Of a DNA stretch of 35,689 nucleotides, positions 6,951 through 15,884 are shown piece by piece. Under the pieces are notes generated by a model. That model was given only the letters and a program-made list of their open reading frames with translations. It did not search any database and had not been told where the DNA came from. The stretch spans positions 1 through 35,689 of the forward strand of contig NZ_NXEJ01000015.1 in assembly GCF_002915175.1 (NCBI RefSeq), read 5' to 3'. The stretch's first letter is position 1. The number at the start of each line of letters is the position of its first letter. The position numbers and the translations under genes are program-made. Source of the stretch: Agrobacterium rosae. Lineage in GTDB: Bacteria; Pseudomonadota; Alphaproteobacteria; Rhizobiales; Rhizobiaceae.

Positions 6951-9038
6951 ATGCAACATAAACGCAAGATTTTCTTGAGTGCATGCCTTGGTTTCGGTGT
7001 TTCGCTGATCGCGATGAATGCACACGCTTTTCAAACGTCCGCGCCGCCCGAGCCAGCGAAGTTTCCCGCTGAAGGCAAGATCAAATATGTGGAGCGCGAT
7101 TCCATTCTGGAATTCAAGGCGCTGCCAAATTACTCCGAGCCCGACTGGGTTTCTGAAAAATTCGAAAAGACCGGCAAACTGCCGCCGCTGAAGGAACGTC
7201 TGCCGGAGGAGCCGCTGGTCTACAAGACCGGGAATATGCCTGACGGTATAGGCGTGTATGGCGATACCTTGCGCCATGTCATCGGCGGGCGTCCGGAAGG
7301 CTGGAATTATATGGCTGGCCAAACGCAAGGCTGGGGCGGCATCGATATTGCGCTTTCGGAATGCCTGACACGCACCGCGCCGCTGTTTCAGGTGGATGCC
7401 AAAGATACTCAACCATTGCCCAATCTGGCGAAAAGCTGGGAGTGGTCTCAAGATGGTCACAAGCTGACGATGCACCTCGTCAAGGGTGCAAAGTGGTCGG
7501 ATGGTGTGCCTTTCACGTCTGAAGACATCATGTTCTATTGGGAGGATGGTGTGGTCGATCCGAATGTCTCGCCACTTGGTGGCGGTGCATCACCGGAAGC
7601 CTTCGGGGAAGGGACGACCCTTACCAAGATCGATGATTACACGGTTGAATGGACATTCAAGAGCGCGTTTCCCAAACAATATCTCTACACCATGGCCTAT
7701 CCAAACTTCTGCCCCGGCCCGGCGCATATTCTGAAACCGCAACATCCGAAATATTCGAAAAACACCTATAACCAGTTCAAGAATGCCTTCCCGCCGGAAT
7801 ATATGAACATGCCGGTGATGGGTGCTTGGGCGCCGGTGGAATATCGCCCAGACGACCTTATCGTCCTGCGCCGCAACCCCTATTACTGGAAGGTTGACGA
7901 AAAGGGCCACCAGTTGCCTTATCTCGATGAAATTCACTACAAGCTGTCCACCTGGGCGGACCGCGATGTGCAGGCTGTGGCCGGATCCGGCGATTTTTCC
8001 AATCTGGAGCAGCCAGAAAACTTCGTGGCCTCTCTCAAACGCGCTGCCGACGAAAAGGCGCCCGCCCGTCTTGCCTTCGGTCCGCGTCTGATCGGCTATA
8101 ACCTGCAAATGAACTTTTCGGGCAATGGCTGGGGTGCGCCGGATGAGCGTGAACAGGCCATTCGTGAACTGAACCGCAATCAGGATTTCCGTGAGGCGGT
8201 GACGTCTGCGATTGACCGCAAGGCCGTTGGCGACTCGTTGGTCAAAGGCCCGTTTACGGCGATTTATCCCGGCGGCATTTCCTCCGGCACGAGTTTTTAT
8301 GACCGTAACTCGACAGTCTACTACCCCTATGATCTTGAAGGAGCAAAGGCTGCTCTTGCCAAGGTTGGGCTGAAAGACACGGACGGCGATGGCTTTGTGA
8401 ACTTCCCAGCGGGCACGGCAGGCGGCAAGAATGTCGAGATCGTTCTGCTCGTCAACAACACCTATACGACAGACAAAAGCCTCGCCGAAGGTCTGGTTGG
8501 CCAGATGGCAAAGCTGGGTCTGCGGGTGGTGCTGAACTCGCTGGATGGTAACCAGCGCGACGACGCGCATTATGGTGGCCGGTTCGATTGGCTGGTGCGC
8601 CGCAATACGACGGAGCTTGCCTCTGTGGTGCAGAACACCGAACAGCTTGCACCCGTTGGTCCTCGCACCAGTTGGAACCACCGCGCACCGGAAGGCAAGC
8701 AAGTGGACCTGATGCCGTTCGAAAAAGAAATGGTCGATCTCGTCAACCGCTTCATTGCCTCGCAGGACAATGCGGAACGGGCTGAACTGATGAAACAGTA
8801 TCAGAGGATTTACACGCAAAACCTCTACACGATTGGTCTGACGGAATATCCCGGTGCGCTGATCATCAACAAACGCTTCTCCAACGTCCCGCAGGGAACA
8901 CCGATCTTCATGTTCAACTGGGCGGAAGATTCGATCATGCGCGAACGGGTTTGGGTCGCTGCCGATAAGCAGGGCAAATACGAACTCTTCCCGCAGCAAC
9001 TCCCCGGCAAGCCCGGTGATAAAGGCCCCATAGACTAG
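6951..9038 (+). CDS. agpA: Periplasmic alpha-galactoside-binding protein of the oligopeptide type
   Basis: This is a 695-residue solute-binding protein of ABC family 5 (DppA/OppA fold), longer than the usual 530-550. The signal peptide MQHKRKIFLSACLGFGVSLI... ends at AHA-F near residue 26. Typical family 5 segments are WEWSQDGHKLTMHLVKGAKW, the start of the binding domain, and EQAIRELNRNQDFREAVTSA. In S. meliloti AgpA is needed for growth on melibiose and raffinose; the same role is inferred from operon order. The start at 6951 has GGGAGG with an 8-nt gap. An ATG at 6945 is too close to that site, and the open frame reaching back into agaL1 is not used. The stop is followed by a strong stem-loop before agpB. 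Confidence 0.88.
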   Translation: MQHKRKIFLSACLGFGVSLIAMNAHAFQTSAPPEPAKFPAEGKIKYVERDSILEFKALPNYSEPDWVSEKFEKTGKLPPLKERLPEEPLVYKTGNMPDGIGVYGDTLRHVIGGRPEGWNYMAGQTQGWGGIDIALSECLTRTAPLFQVDAKDTQPLPNLAKSWEWSQDGHKLTMHLVKGAKWSDGVPFTSEDIMFYWEDGVVDPNVSPLGGGASPEAFGEGTTLTKIDDYTVEWTFKSAFPKQYLYTMAYPNFCPGPAHILKPQHPKYSKNTYNQFKNAFPPEYMNMPVMGAWAPVEYRPDDLIVLRRNPYYWKVDEKGHQLPYLDEIHYKLSTWADRDVQAVAGSGDFSNLEQPENFVASLKRAADEKAPARLAFGPRLIGYNLQMNFSGNGWGAPDEREQAIRELNRNQDFREAVTSAIDRKAVGDSLVKGPFTAIYPGGISSGTSFYDRNSTVYYPYDLEGAKAALAKVGLKDTDGDGFVNFPAGTAGGKNVEIVLLVNNTYTTDKSLAEGLVGQMAKLGLRVVLNSLDGNQRDDAHYGGRFDWLVRRNTTELASVVQNTEQLAPVGPRTSWNHRAPEGKQVDLMPFEKEMVDLVNRFIASQDNAERAELMKQYQRIYTQNLYTIGLTEYPGALIINKRFSNVPQGTPIFMFNWAEDSIMRERVWVAADKQGKYELFPQQLPGKPGDKGPID

Positions 9039-9060
9039 CTCCCTCCCGGAGACACCATGA

Positions 9061-9085
9061 CCGGTCGCGCGTGAAGCGCGGCCGG
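9061..9085 (+). repeat. Strong intercistronic stem-loop between agpA and agpB
   Basis: CCGGTCGCGC (9061-9070) pairs with GCGCGGCCGG (9076-9085) over 10 bp with a single G-U wobble and a 5-nt loop. No T-run follows, so it is not a classic terminator. Such GC-rich hairpins after solute-binding-protein genes commonly protect the upstream mRNA from 3' decay, giving more binding protein than permease. That function is inference. Confidence 0.7.
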
Positions 9086-9145
9086 ACGGGGAGAAAAAGC
9101 GGAACCGATCACAAGCGGGACCGCAATGCAGGGAGATATTTCGTT

Positions 9146-10153
9146 ATGCTCAGGTTCTTTTTCGTTCGCCTCAGCTCTGCCATTCCAGTGATGCTGATCC
9201 TCAGCGTCGTGACATTTGCGATCATTCAGGCACCGCCCGGCGATTACGCAGACTATATTCGCTCTCAACTGATGAATCAGGGTGGCGCATCGTTTGAACA
9301 GGCAGAAGCGCAGGCGCAAGCCTACCGTATCGAGCATGGTCTCGATAAGTCTGTCGTGGTGCAGTATTTCAACTGGGTTGGCGGTATCGTTACCCGCGGC
9401 GATTTTGGTTACAGTTTTTATTATAACAAGCCGGTTGCCGAGGTGGTGGGGGAACGCCTGCCGCGGACGCTTCTTCTGGCGCTGGTCTGCCACCTTTTCG
9501 CATCAATACTCGGCATTACGTTCGGCATATGGGCAGCGACACGGCAATATTCGTGGGTTGATAATCTTTTGTCCGCCATTGCCTTTCTGGGCATGACGAT
9601 CCCGCGTTTTCTGATGGCACTGATCATGGTTTACCTGATGGTGTTCCACTTCAATGTCGCCGAAATCGGCAGTTTCTTTTCTCCGCAATATGGCGGCGCG
9701 CCGTGGTCATGGGCGAAGTTCGTCGATCTCGTCAGCCATGTCTGGCCTGTCGTTGCCATCGCCACATTCGGCGGTCTGGCCTACAATATGCGCGTCATGC
9801 GCGGCAATTTGCTAGATACGCTGAACGCGCAATATGTCGAAACGGCCCGCGCCAAGGGTCTTTCAGAAGGCGCTGTCATCATGCGCCATGCAGTTCCGAA
9901 TGCGCTGCATCCACTGGTCATGTATCAGGGCGTCGTCTTGCCCTATATGCTGACCGGCGAGATCGAGACGGCGATCATCTTCGCACTGCCAACCGTTGGA
10001 CCCGCCATCGTCGGTTCCATGGCGGTTGGTGATGTGTATGTGACCGCAACCTTCATGATGGTTCTCGCCGCAACGCTGATTGTCGGCAACATCATTGCAG
10101 ACATCTTGCTTGCCTTGCTCGACCCACGTGTGCGCGAATTGGGGAGGGCGTAA
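9146..10153 (+). CDS. agpB: ABC permease, DppB/OppB type
   Basis: This is an inner-membrane permease of the alpha-galactoside importer, 335 residues. It opens with a hydrophobic helix in LRFFFVRLSSAIPVMLILSV and shows the OppB-type periplasmic part (PPGDYADYIRSQLMNQGGAS). The EAA loop that contacts the ATPase is ARAKGLSEGAVIMRHAVPNA near the C-terminus. About six membrane helices are evident. The ATG at 9146 has AGGGAG 10 nt upstream. The frame open from 9071 begins inside the stem-loop and has no ribosome site, so it was rejected as a start. One nucleotide separates the stop from agpC. Confidence 0.88.
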   Translation: MLRFFFVRLSSAIPVMLILSVVTFAIIQAPPGDYADYIRSQLMNQGGASFEQAEAQAQAYRIEHGLDKSVVVQYFNWVGGIVTRGDFGYSFYYNKPVAEVVGERLPRTLLLALVCHLFASILGITFGIWAATRQYSWVDNLLSAIAFLGMTIPRFLMALIMVYLMVFHFNVAEIGSFFSPQYGGAPWSWAKFVDLVSHVWPVVAIATFGGLAYNMRVMRGNLLDTLNAQYVETARAKGLSEGAVIMRHAVPNALHPLVMYQGVVLPYMLTGEIETAIIFALPTVGPAIVGSMAVGDVYVTATFMMVLAATLIVGNIIADILLALLDPRVRELGRA

Positions 10154-10154
10154 C

Positions 10155-11285
10155 ATGGTTGCCGTTCATTCTTCTACAGGTCAGGAACAGGTCGTCAGCG
10201 TTGCCGAGCAGCGCGCAAACGAAAGTTACATGGCTCTTGTCTGGCGTCGGCTGCGACGCTCGTTTACCGGCATGGTCGGGCTGGTTCTGGTCGTGCTTCT
10301 CATCCTCATCGCTGTTTTCGCCGATTTTTTCGCACCTATGGACCCTCGGGAAACGGGTGCCAGTTTCACGCCACCGCAGGGCATCAGCGTTATGGAAAAA
10401 GATGGCAGCCTCAGCATCTGGCCGCGTATTTATGCCTTGGCGGAAACGGAAGAGCTTGACCCGATAACCTTCCAGCCCATCGTGGGGCCCAATTACGATA
10501 AGCCCCATTATCTTGGCTTTTTCGTAAAAGGTGCACCTTACGACCTCTTCGGCCTTATTCCCATGCAAAGGCATTTTTTTGGTGCCGTGGATGGTGAAGC
10601 CGTGCATTTTCTGGGAACCGACAAGTTTGGTCGCGATGTGTTGTCACGTGCCATTCACGGCTCGCGGATTTCTCTCGCCATCGCGCTGAGCGTGGTGTTT
10701 ATCGTGACGGTGATCGGCACCAGCGTCGGTTTGATATCGGGTTATTTCGGCGGCTCGGTGGATGCGTGGGTGCAGCGTTTTGTGGAAATCGTTCTCGCTT
10801 TCCCGCAATTGCCGCTCTATCTGGCGCTGACATCGCTTATCCCCGTTACCGCTCCCACCAACGTGTTCCTCACCTTTGTCGTGGTCGTTATGTCGGCGCT
10901 GGGCTGGGCGCAGATGTCGCGTGAAGTGCGGGGCAAAACGCTGGCGCTGGCGCGTATTGATTATGTGCGTGCCGCCATGGCGATTGGCGCAACGGACCAG
11001 CGCATCATCTTCCAGCACATTCTGCCCAATGTCATGAGCCACGTCATCGTTGCTGTCACACTGCATATTCCCAGTGTCGTACTGCTGGAATCCTTCCTTG
11101 GTTTCCTGGGCTTTGCCGTCAAACCGCCGCTGATTTCGTGGGGGCTGATGTTGCAGGATACGGCAACCTATTCGGTCATCGGTTCCTATCCATGGATTCT
11201 GGCTCCGGTCGGTTTCGTTCTGGTCACTGTTTTTGCCTTCAACGCGCTGGGCGATGGTCTGCGCGATGCTGTCGATCCCTATTGA
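10155..11285 (+). CDS. agpC: ABC permease, DppC/OppC type, with long periplasmic insert
   Basis: This is the second permease of the importer, 376 residues. After the first helix (LVLVVLLILIAVFADFFAPM) comes a periplasmic stretch of roughly 100 residues, including GISVMEKDGSLSIWPRIYAL, before the standard core FLGTDKFGRDVLSRAIHGSR. DppC proteins of about 300 residues lack most of this insert; it is usual in permeases that pair with the long AgpA-type binding proteins. The EAA loop is AAMAIGATDQRIIFQHILPN. GGGGAGGG overlaps the end of agpB and serves the ATG at 10155, so expression is tightly coupled. Confidence 0.88.
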   Translation: MVAVHSSTGQEQVVSVAEQRANESYMALVWRRLRRSFTGMVGLVLVVLLILIAVFADFFAPMDPRETGASFTPPQGISVMEKDGSLSIWPRIYALAETEELDPITFQPIVGPNYDKPHYLGFFVKGAPYDLFGLIPMQRHFFGAVDGEAVHFLGTDKFGRDVLSRAIHGSRISLAIALSVVFIVTVIGTSVGLISGYFGGSVDAWVQRFVEIVLAFPQLPLYLALTSLIPVTAPTNVFLTFVVVVMSALGWAQMSREVRGKTLALARIDYVRAAMAIGATDQRIIFQHILPNVMSHVIVAVTLHIPSVVLLESFLGFLGFAVKPPLISWGLMLQDTATYSVIGSYPWILAPVGFVLVTVFAFNALGDGLRDAVDPY

Positions 11286-11297
11286 GAGGAGACTAAA

Positions 11298-12965
11298 ATG
11301 GTGACGTCCTCGCTGGCATCATTTGCGCCCGATACTCGCTTCGACCACGCATCGCGCCAGGATGCGCCGATCATCGATGCCCGCAACATTGCGGTTAATT
11401 TCAAGGTGGAACATGGAACCGTCGATGCGGTGAAAGGCGTGTCGTTCCAGCTTTATCGCGGTGAAACCATCGCCATTGTCGGGGAATCCGGTTCCGGCAA
11501 ATCCGTCACGGCGCGCACCATCATGGGGCTCTTGTCCAAACGCGCCGTTGTTTCAAGTGGCGCTTCCGTATCCTACGAGGGAAAGAATATTCTAAAATTA
11601 CCGGAACGTGCGCGCCGCGCCATGCGCGGTAACCGTCTGGCGATGATTTTCCAGGAGCCAATGAGTTCGCTGAACCCGATCTACACCATCGGCAGCCAAA
11701 TCGTTGAAGCCATCCGCGTTCATAACCGAATGAGCCGCAAGCAGGCTGAGGCGCGGGCGCTGGAACTGTTGAAACAAGTGCATATTCCGGACCCGGTAGC
11801 CCGGTTGAAACAATATCCGCACCAGCTTTCCGGCGGGCAGCGTCAGCGTGTGATGATTGCCATGGCCTTGTCGAATGATCCGGACGTGCTGATTGCCGAC
11901 GAGCCGACAACGGCACTGGATGTGACGGTACAGGCGCAAATTCTCAACCTGATCCGCGAGTTGCAGCAGGCCCGTGGCATGGCCGTCGTGCTCATTACTC
12001 ACGATCTGACTATCGTGCGGAAGTTTTCCGATTACGTTTATGTCATGCAGCATGGCGAGGTGCGTGAGCACAACACGACTGAAGACATCTTCACCAACCC
12101 GCGCCACCCCTACACCAAAAAGCTTCTGGATTCCGAGCCGCAGGGGCAGGCTCAACCAATGCCATCTGGCTCTACAATGTTGCTGGAAGCCAGCGATGTG
12201 CGGGTATCCTTCATGTTGCGGCATGGTGGTGTGTTCAAGCCACAACTGAGAGAGTTAATTGCGGTCGATAGTCTGGGGCTGACGATTCACAGGCATGAAA
12301 CCCTTGGTATCGTGGGCGAATCCGGGTCCGGAAAGACGACCTTCGGGCAATCGCTGCTGCGGCTGAATGAGCCGCAGGGCGGCCGTATTCTCTTCGACAA
12401 CGAGCCGATCCATGGCAAGTCCCGCACTGAGATGCGGCCCTTGCGGTCGCGGATGCAGGTGGTGTTTCAGGACCCGTTTTCGTCGCTCAATCCCCGCATG
12501 ACCATCGGCCAGATCATCGAGGAAGGGCTCATCGTCAACGGGCTGGGAGCGAACAAGGCGGAGAGGCTGGAGCGTGTGTGCGATGCGCTGTCCGCTTCCG
12601 GCATGCCCACCAACATTCTGTCGCGTTTCCCGCATGAGTTTTCTGGCGGCCAGCGGCAACGCATCGCGATTGCCCGCGCCATCGCGCTGGAGCCGGAGTT
12701 CATTCTGCTGGATGAGCCGACATCGGCGCTCGACCTTTCGGTCCAGTCTCAGATCATCGCCCTGCTGCGCAAGCTCCAGGATGAAAGAGGGCTGAGCTAT
12801 CTGTTCATTTCGCATGATCTGAAGGTGGTGCGCGCGCTCTGCCACCGGGTCATCGTCATGCAAAACGGTCGCATTGTGGAGGAAGGGCCAGTGGAAGACG
12901 TGCTGGCCAATCCACAGACCGCTTACACCCAACGGCTTGTCAAAGCCGCATTCGAAATCGCCTGA
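11298..12965 (+). CDS. agpD: Fused double ABC ATPase for the alpha-galactoside importer
   Basis: This is a 555-residue protein with two complete nucleotide-binding domains, equivalent to DppD plus DppF. Domain 1 has Walker A GESGSGKS (62-69), signature LSGGQ (177-181) and Walker B VLIADEPT (197-204). Domain 2 has Walker A GESGSGKT (340-347), signature FSGGQ (448-452) and Walker B FILLDEPT (468-475). Both retain the H-loop (ITHD, ISHD). It energises transport through AgpB and AgpC on the cytoplasmic face. GAGAGGAG ends 6 nt before the ATG. All catalytic motifs are intact. Confidence 0.92.
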   Translation: MVTSSLASFAPDTRFDHASRQDAPIIDARNIAVNFKVEHGTVDAVKGVSFQLYRGETIAIVGESGSGKSVTARTIMGLLSKRAVVSSGASVSYEGKNILKLPERARRAMRGNRLAMIFQEPMSSLNPIYTIGSQIVEAIRVHNRMSRKQAEARALELLKQVHIPDPVARLKQYPHQLSGGQRQRVMIAMALSNDPDVLIADEPTTALDVTVQAQILNLIRELQQARGMAVVLITHDLTIVRKFSDYVYVMQHGEVREHNTTEDIFTNPRHPYTKKLLDSEPQGQAQPMPSGSTMLLEASDVRVSFMLRHGGVFKPQLRELIAVDSLGLTIHRHETLGIVGESGSGKTTFGQSLLRLNEPQGGRILFDNEPIHGKSRTEMRPLRSRMQVVFQDPFSSLNPRMTIGQIIEEGLIVNGLGANKAERLERVCDALSASGMPTNILSRFPHEFSGGQRQRIAIARAIALEPEFILLDEPTSALDLSVQSQIIALLRKLQDERGLSYLFISHDLKVVRALCHRVIVMQNGRIVEEGPVEDVLANPQTAYTQRLVKAAFEIA

Positions 12966-12984
12966 CCTGCTATCGGAGACACAT

Positions 12985-14373
12985 ATGGCAAGAAATCCAC
13001 GGATCACCTTCATCGGGGCCGGATCGACGGTGTTCATGAAAAATATCATAGGCGATGTGCTGCAACGCCCCGCATTGTCCGGCGCAAAGATTGCGCTGAT
13101 GGACATCAACCCGCAGCGTCTGGAAGAAAGCGTCATCGTCGTCAACAAGCTAATTTCGACGCTGGGTGTGAAGGCGACCGTCGAAACCCATACGGATCAG
13201 CGCAAGGCGCTGAGCGGCGCGGATTTTGTCGTCGTCGCATTCCAGATTGGCGGATACGAGCCGTGCACGGTTACAGATTTTCAGCTGCCCAAAAAATACG
13301 GCCTGCGCCAGACCATCGCCGATACACTGGGCGTTGGAGGTATCATGCGCGGCTTACGCACCGTTCCGCATTTGTGGAAGATTTGCGAAGACATGCTTGC
13401 CGTCTGCCCTGAGGCGATCATGCTGCAATATGTGAACCCGATGGCCATCAACACCTGGGCGATTGCCGAAAAGTACCCGACGATCCGCCAGGTTGGGCTT
13501 TGCCATTCCGTACAGGGCACAGCGATGGAACTGGCTGAAGACCTTGAAATTCCCTATGAGGAAATCCGCTACCGTTCCGCCGGTATCAACCACATGGCGT
13601 TCTTTCTGGAATTCGAACATCGTCAATCGGATGGCAGTTACCGCAACCTGTACCCCGATCTTGTGCGCGCCTATCGTGAAGGTCGCGCGCCGAAGCCGGG
13701 TTGGAACCCGCGATGCGTCAACAAGGTGCGGTATGAGATGCTGACCCGCCTCGGCTACTTCGTGACCGAAAGTTCGGAGCATTTTGCCGAATACACGCCC
13801 TATTTCATCAAGGACGGGCGTGACGATCTCATCAAAAAGTTTGGCATTCCGTTGGACGAGTACCCAAAACGCTGCATTGAGCAAATTGAAAAGTGGAAAG
13901 GTCAAACGAAGGCCTATCGTTCCGCACAGAAGATAGAGGTCAAGAAGTCCAAGGAATACGCCTCATCGATTATTAACTCGGTATGGACGGGGGAGCCATC
14001 TGTCATTTATGGCAACCTGCGCAACAATGGTTGCATCACCTCACTGCCAGCCAATTGTGCCGCAGAGGTGCCATGCCTTGTAGACCATAACGGTATCCAG
14101 CCAACCTTTGTTGGCGAACTACCGCCGCAACTGACGGCACTGATGCGCACCAACATTAACGTACAGGAACTGACTGTCGCTGCATTAATGACAGAAAACA
14201 GGGAGCATATTTTTCATGCAGCTATGCTGGATCCCCATACGGCAGCAGAACTTGACCTCGACCAGATTTGGTCACTCGTTGAAGAATTGCTTGTTGCCCA
14301 TCGCGACTGGTTGCCGGAGTGGACCCAGTTTAAGCCGGAGCAAGCTGCTCCACTGTACTGTGATGTTTCATGA
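12985..14373 (+). CDS. agaL2: GH4 alpha-galactosidase, second and divergent copy
   Basis: This is the second GH4 enzyme of the operon, 462 residues. Motifs are the Rossmann start ITFIGAGSTVFMKNIIGDVL (7-26), LQYVNPMAINTW (147-158), GLCHSVQG with Cys173/His174, and AGINHMAFF with Asn202/His203. It is clearly different from AgaL1 outside these motifs: HSVQ replaces HGVQ and many insertions differ. The two are therefore old paralogues or separately acquired, not a recent duplication. Its sequence resembles the MelA branch more closely. The ATG at 12985 follows CGGAGA by 4-5 nt; the longer open frame from 12874 overlaps agpD and has no ribosome site. It is the last gene of the operon. Confidence 0.9.
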   Translation: MARNPRITFIGAGSTVFMKNIIGDVLQRPALSGAKIALMDINPQRLEESVIVVNKLISTLGVKATVETHTDQRKALSGADFVVVAFQIGGYEPCTVTDFQLPKKYGLRQTIADTLGVGGIMRGLRTVPHLWKICEDMLAVCPEAIMLQYVNPMAINTWAIAEKYPTIRQVGLCHSVQGTAMELAEDLEIPYEEIRYRSAGINHMAFFLEFEHRQSDGSYRNLYPDLVRAYREGRAPKPGWNPRCVNKVRYEMLTRLGYFVTESSEHFAEYTPYFIKDGRDDLIKKFGIPLDEYPKRCIEQIEKWKGQTKAYRSAQKIEVKKSKEYASSIINSVWTGEPSVIYGNLRNNGCITSLPANCAAEVPCLVDHNGIQPTFVGELPPQLTALMRTNINVQELTVAALMTENREHIFHAAMLDPHTAAELDLDQIWSLVEELLVAHRDWLPEWTQFKPEQAAPLYCDVS

Positions 14374-14599
14374 TGCGAGACGCGATCAAGGCCGTTATCC
14401 CAGTTCCTCGTGACTCGCGCAAAAATTGTCGCAAAAGGCTGATCACGCGACATTTAATAACAGCTTGGGGTGTTACCATTTGCCTCAGTCGGACGATACT
14501 GGAGGCGCGCGTCGTGTTGCCTGAAAAGCCGACGATTAGATTACTGCTCATTTGTAATCTCTTCTTTGGGGGCACACGGAGGTGTGGCATGCGCACGTG
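14374..14599. other. Gap between convergent agaL2 and the flavoprotein gene
   Basis: These 226 bp hold no believable gene. A dyad AGATTAC (14538-14544) and GTAATCT (14554-14560) with a 9-nt loop is followed by CTTCTTT. It could act as a weak terminator for the rightward agp operon. No comparable structure was found for the leftward gene. Confidence 0.45.
14538..14567 (+). terminator. Possible weak terminator of the agp operon
   Basis: A perfect 7-bp stem (AGATTAC/GTAATCT) with loop TGCTCATTT is followed by CTTCTTT. The stem is AT-rich and the T-tract is interrupted by C, so efficiency is doubtful. It is placed 165 bp past the agaL2 stop. Confidence 0.35.
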
Positions 14600-15775
14600 T
14601 CAGGCCGTCTTTGCGACCGCAATTGGCGTATTCATCCGTTCACTCTCGACGCTCTTCCAGCGATTGAACGCCGCACGGCCGAGAATGGCGACGGAGGTGT
14701 CCTCTTGTGGAGCGTGGACGAGTACGGACTGGATGTCGCGAAAATGCCGCTCCAGACCAAGATCGACATTCAGTCCAGGATTGCCGATGCCTCTGACTGC
14801 GATCTGAACGGCATCGCGTATCTGACGGCCCGCCAGAAGTCGTGCGCGGATTACGCGTTCGGCGTCATTCAGATCACCGTCAAGCGCGCCAAAAATGATC
14901 TGGCGCGCGCCTGAAACCAGAAGATCGATTTCTCCTGAAAGTGTCACGAAACGTTCGGTCTGTGCGACAGGATGGCCGAGATTGGCGGGAACTCGCTCGT
15001 GCGCGAACCGAATGAATGCCTCTTGTGCTGCTTCGGCAGAGCCAAGGTAAATTGCCGTCAAGGCGAGGTTCATTGCTGCGTGACTGCGGTTATCCTGTTG
15101 GGCAACCGAAGGATCGGCCAGTTCCAATACATTCTCCACCGGAATTTCAACATTGACATATTCGACATCGTGAGAACCCGTTGCCCGCATGCCTAGGCTC
15201 TTCCAGTTCTCGATGATCGTGATGCCCGGCAAGCCGTTCGGTACGACGAAGGTACCGATGCGTGATTGAACTTCATCGGTATGTGCCCAAACAAGGAAGT
15301 GGGTGAGGCCATAAGCACCCGTCACAAAACGCTTGCGACCCGTGATCGCCCAGCCGTTCGCCGTCCTGCGCGCCCGCGTGGCGGGCAATCCACCGCGAGC
15401 AGGCGAACCGAGCTCAGGCTCCACACGTGCTGCATTCAAAAGCAGCGGCTGGTCTTTTGCCTGGGATAGGAGTTGCCGGTACAGGCCTTCCGGCCAGTGG
15501 CCTTTGGCGGCCTGCCCCAAGTGATTGAAAATCGTCATGGCGCTGATCAGCGCCACTGAAGGGTCGCCCCGCCCAAGTGCCGCCAGAATATGAGCGGCCG
15601 TGCTGAGGGTACCGCCCGCACCGCCGTAGCGTGTCGCAACAGTGCTTTCGAGAAGACCGGCTTTATGAACGGCGCGAATGCCGGTCCAGGGAAACTGACC
15701 GGTCTGATCCGCATCTGGGGCGGCCTCGGCAACGATGTGCACAGCTCTATCAAGTGCGGTGGGATCATAGGACAT
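14600..15775 (-). CDS. Acyl-CoA-dehydrogenase-fold flavoprotein, SfnB/DszC-like
   Basis: A 391-residue protein of the acyl-CoA dehydrogenase fold. Recognisable parts are the N-terminal helical domain (FPWTGIRAVHKAGLLESTVA), the FAD-contact strand region GWAITGRKRFVTGAYGLTHF, and the C-terminal helical domain. Its place behind a SsuD-like monooxygenase suggests the branch that includes SfnB and DszC. Those proteins use reduced flavin to oxygenate organosulfur compounds under sulfur limitation rather than oxidise acyl-CoA. That reaction is inferred from neighbours. It lies 109 bp after the LLM gene in the same direction and is probably cotranscribed. An ordinary acyl-CoA dehydrogenase remains possible but would be odd here. 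Confidence 0.75.
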   Translation of the reverse strand: MSYDPTALDRAVHIVAEAAPDADQTGQFPWTGIRAVHKAGLLESTVATRYGGAGGTLSTAAHILAALGRGDPSVALISAMTIFNHLGQAAKGHWPEGLYRQLLSQAKDQPLLLNAARVEPELGSPARGGLPATRARRTANGWAITGRKRFVTGAYGLTHFLVWAHTDEVQSRIGTFVVPNGLPGITIIENWKSLGMRATGSHDVEYVNVEIPVENVLELADPSVAQQDNRSHAAMNLALTAIYLGSAEAAQEAFIRFAHERVPANLGHPVAQTERFVTLSGEIDLLVSGARQIIFGALDGDLNDAERVIRARLLAGRQIRDAVQIAVRGIGNPGLNVDLGLERHFRDIQSVLVHAPQEDTSVAILGRAAFNRWKSVESERMNTPIAVAKTA

Positions 15776-15884
15776 GCTGGTTACGACCTTCTGGGAACCG
15801 ACACCGGAACCAGCCAGAGCGTGGCTTCCGATGTTTTGGAAGAGAAAGATGGTGCTGCCCGGCTCTGCGACCGGACGCCCATGA

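Noticed and set aside
7590..8999. 469-codon open frame on the minus strand inside agpA
   Set aside because: It is the antisense shadow of a GC-rich gene with strong codon bias; agpA has a signal peptide, family motifs and a ribosome site, and the shadow has none.
9071..9145. Longer N-terminus for AgpB beginning at a GTG
   Set aside because: The GTG is the loop of a 10-bp hairpin and lacks a ribosome site; ATG 9146 has AGGGAG at good spacing.
12874..12984. Longer N-terminus for AgaL2
   Set aside because: The extension lies inside agpD in another frame, and the Rossmann motif begins right after the ATG at 12985.
12255..13148. 297-codon minus-strand frame across agpD and agaL2
   Set aside because: It is antisense to the second ATPase domain, whose Walker motifs are intact on the plus strand.
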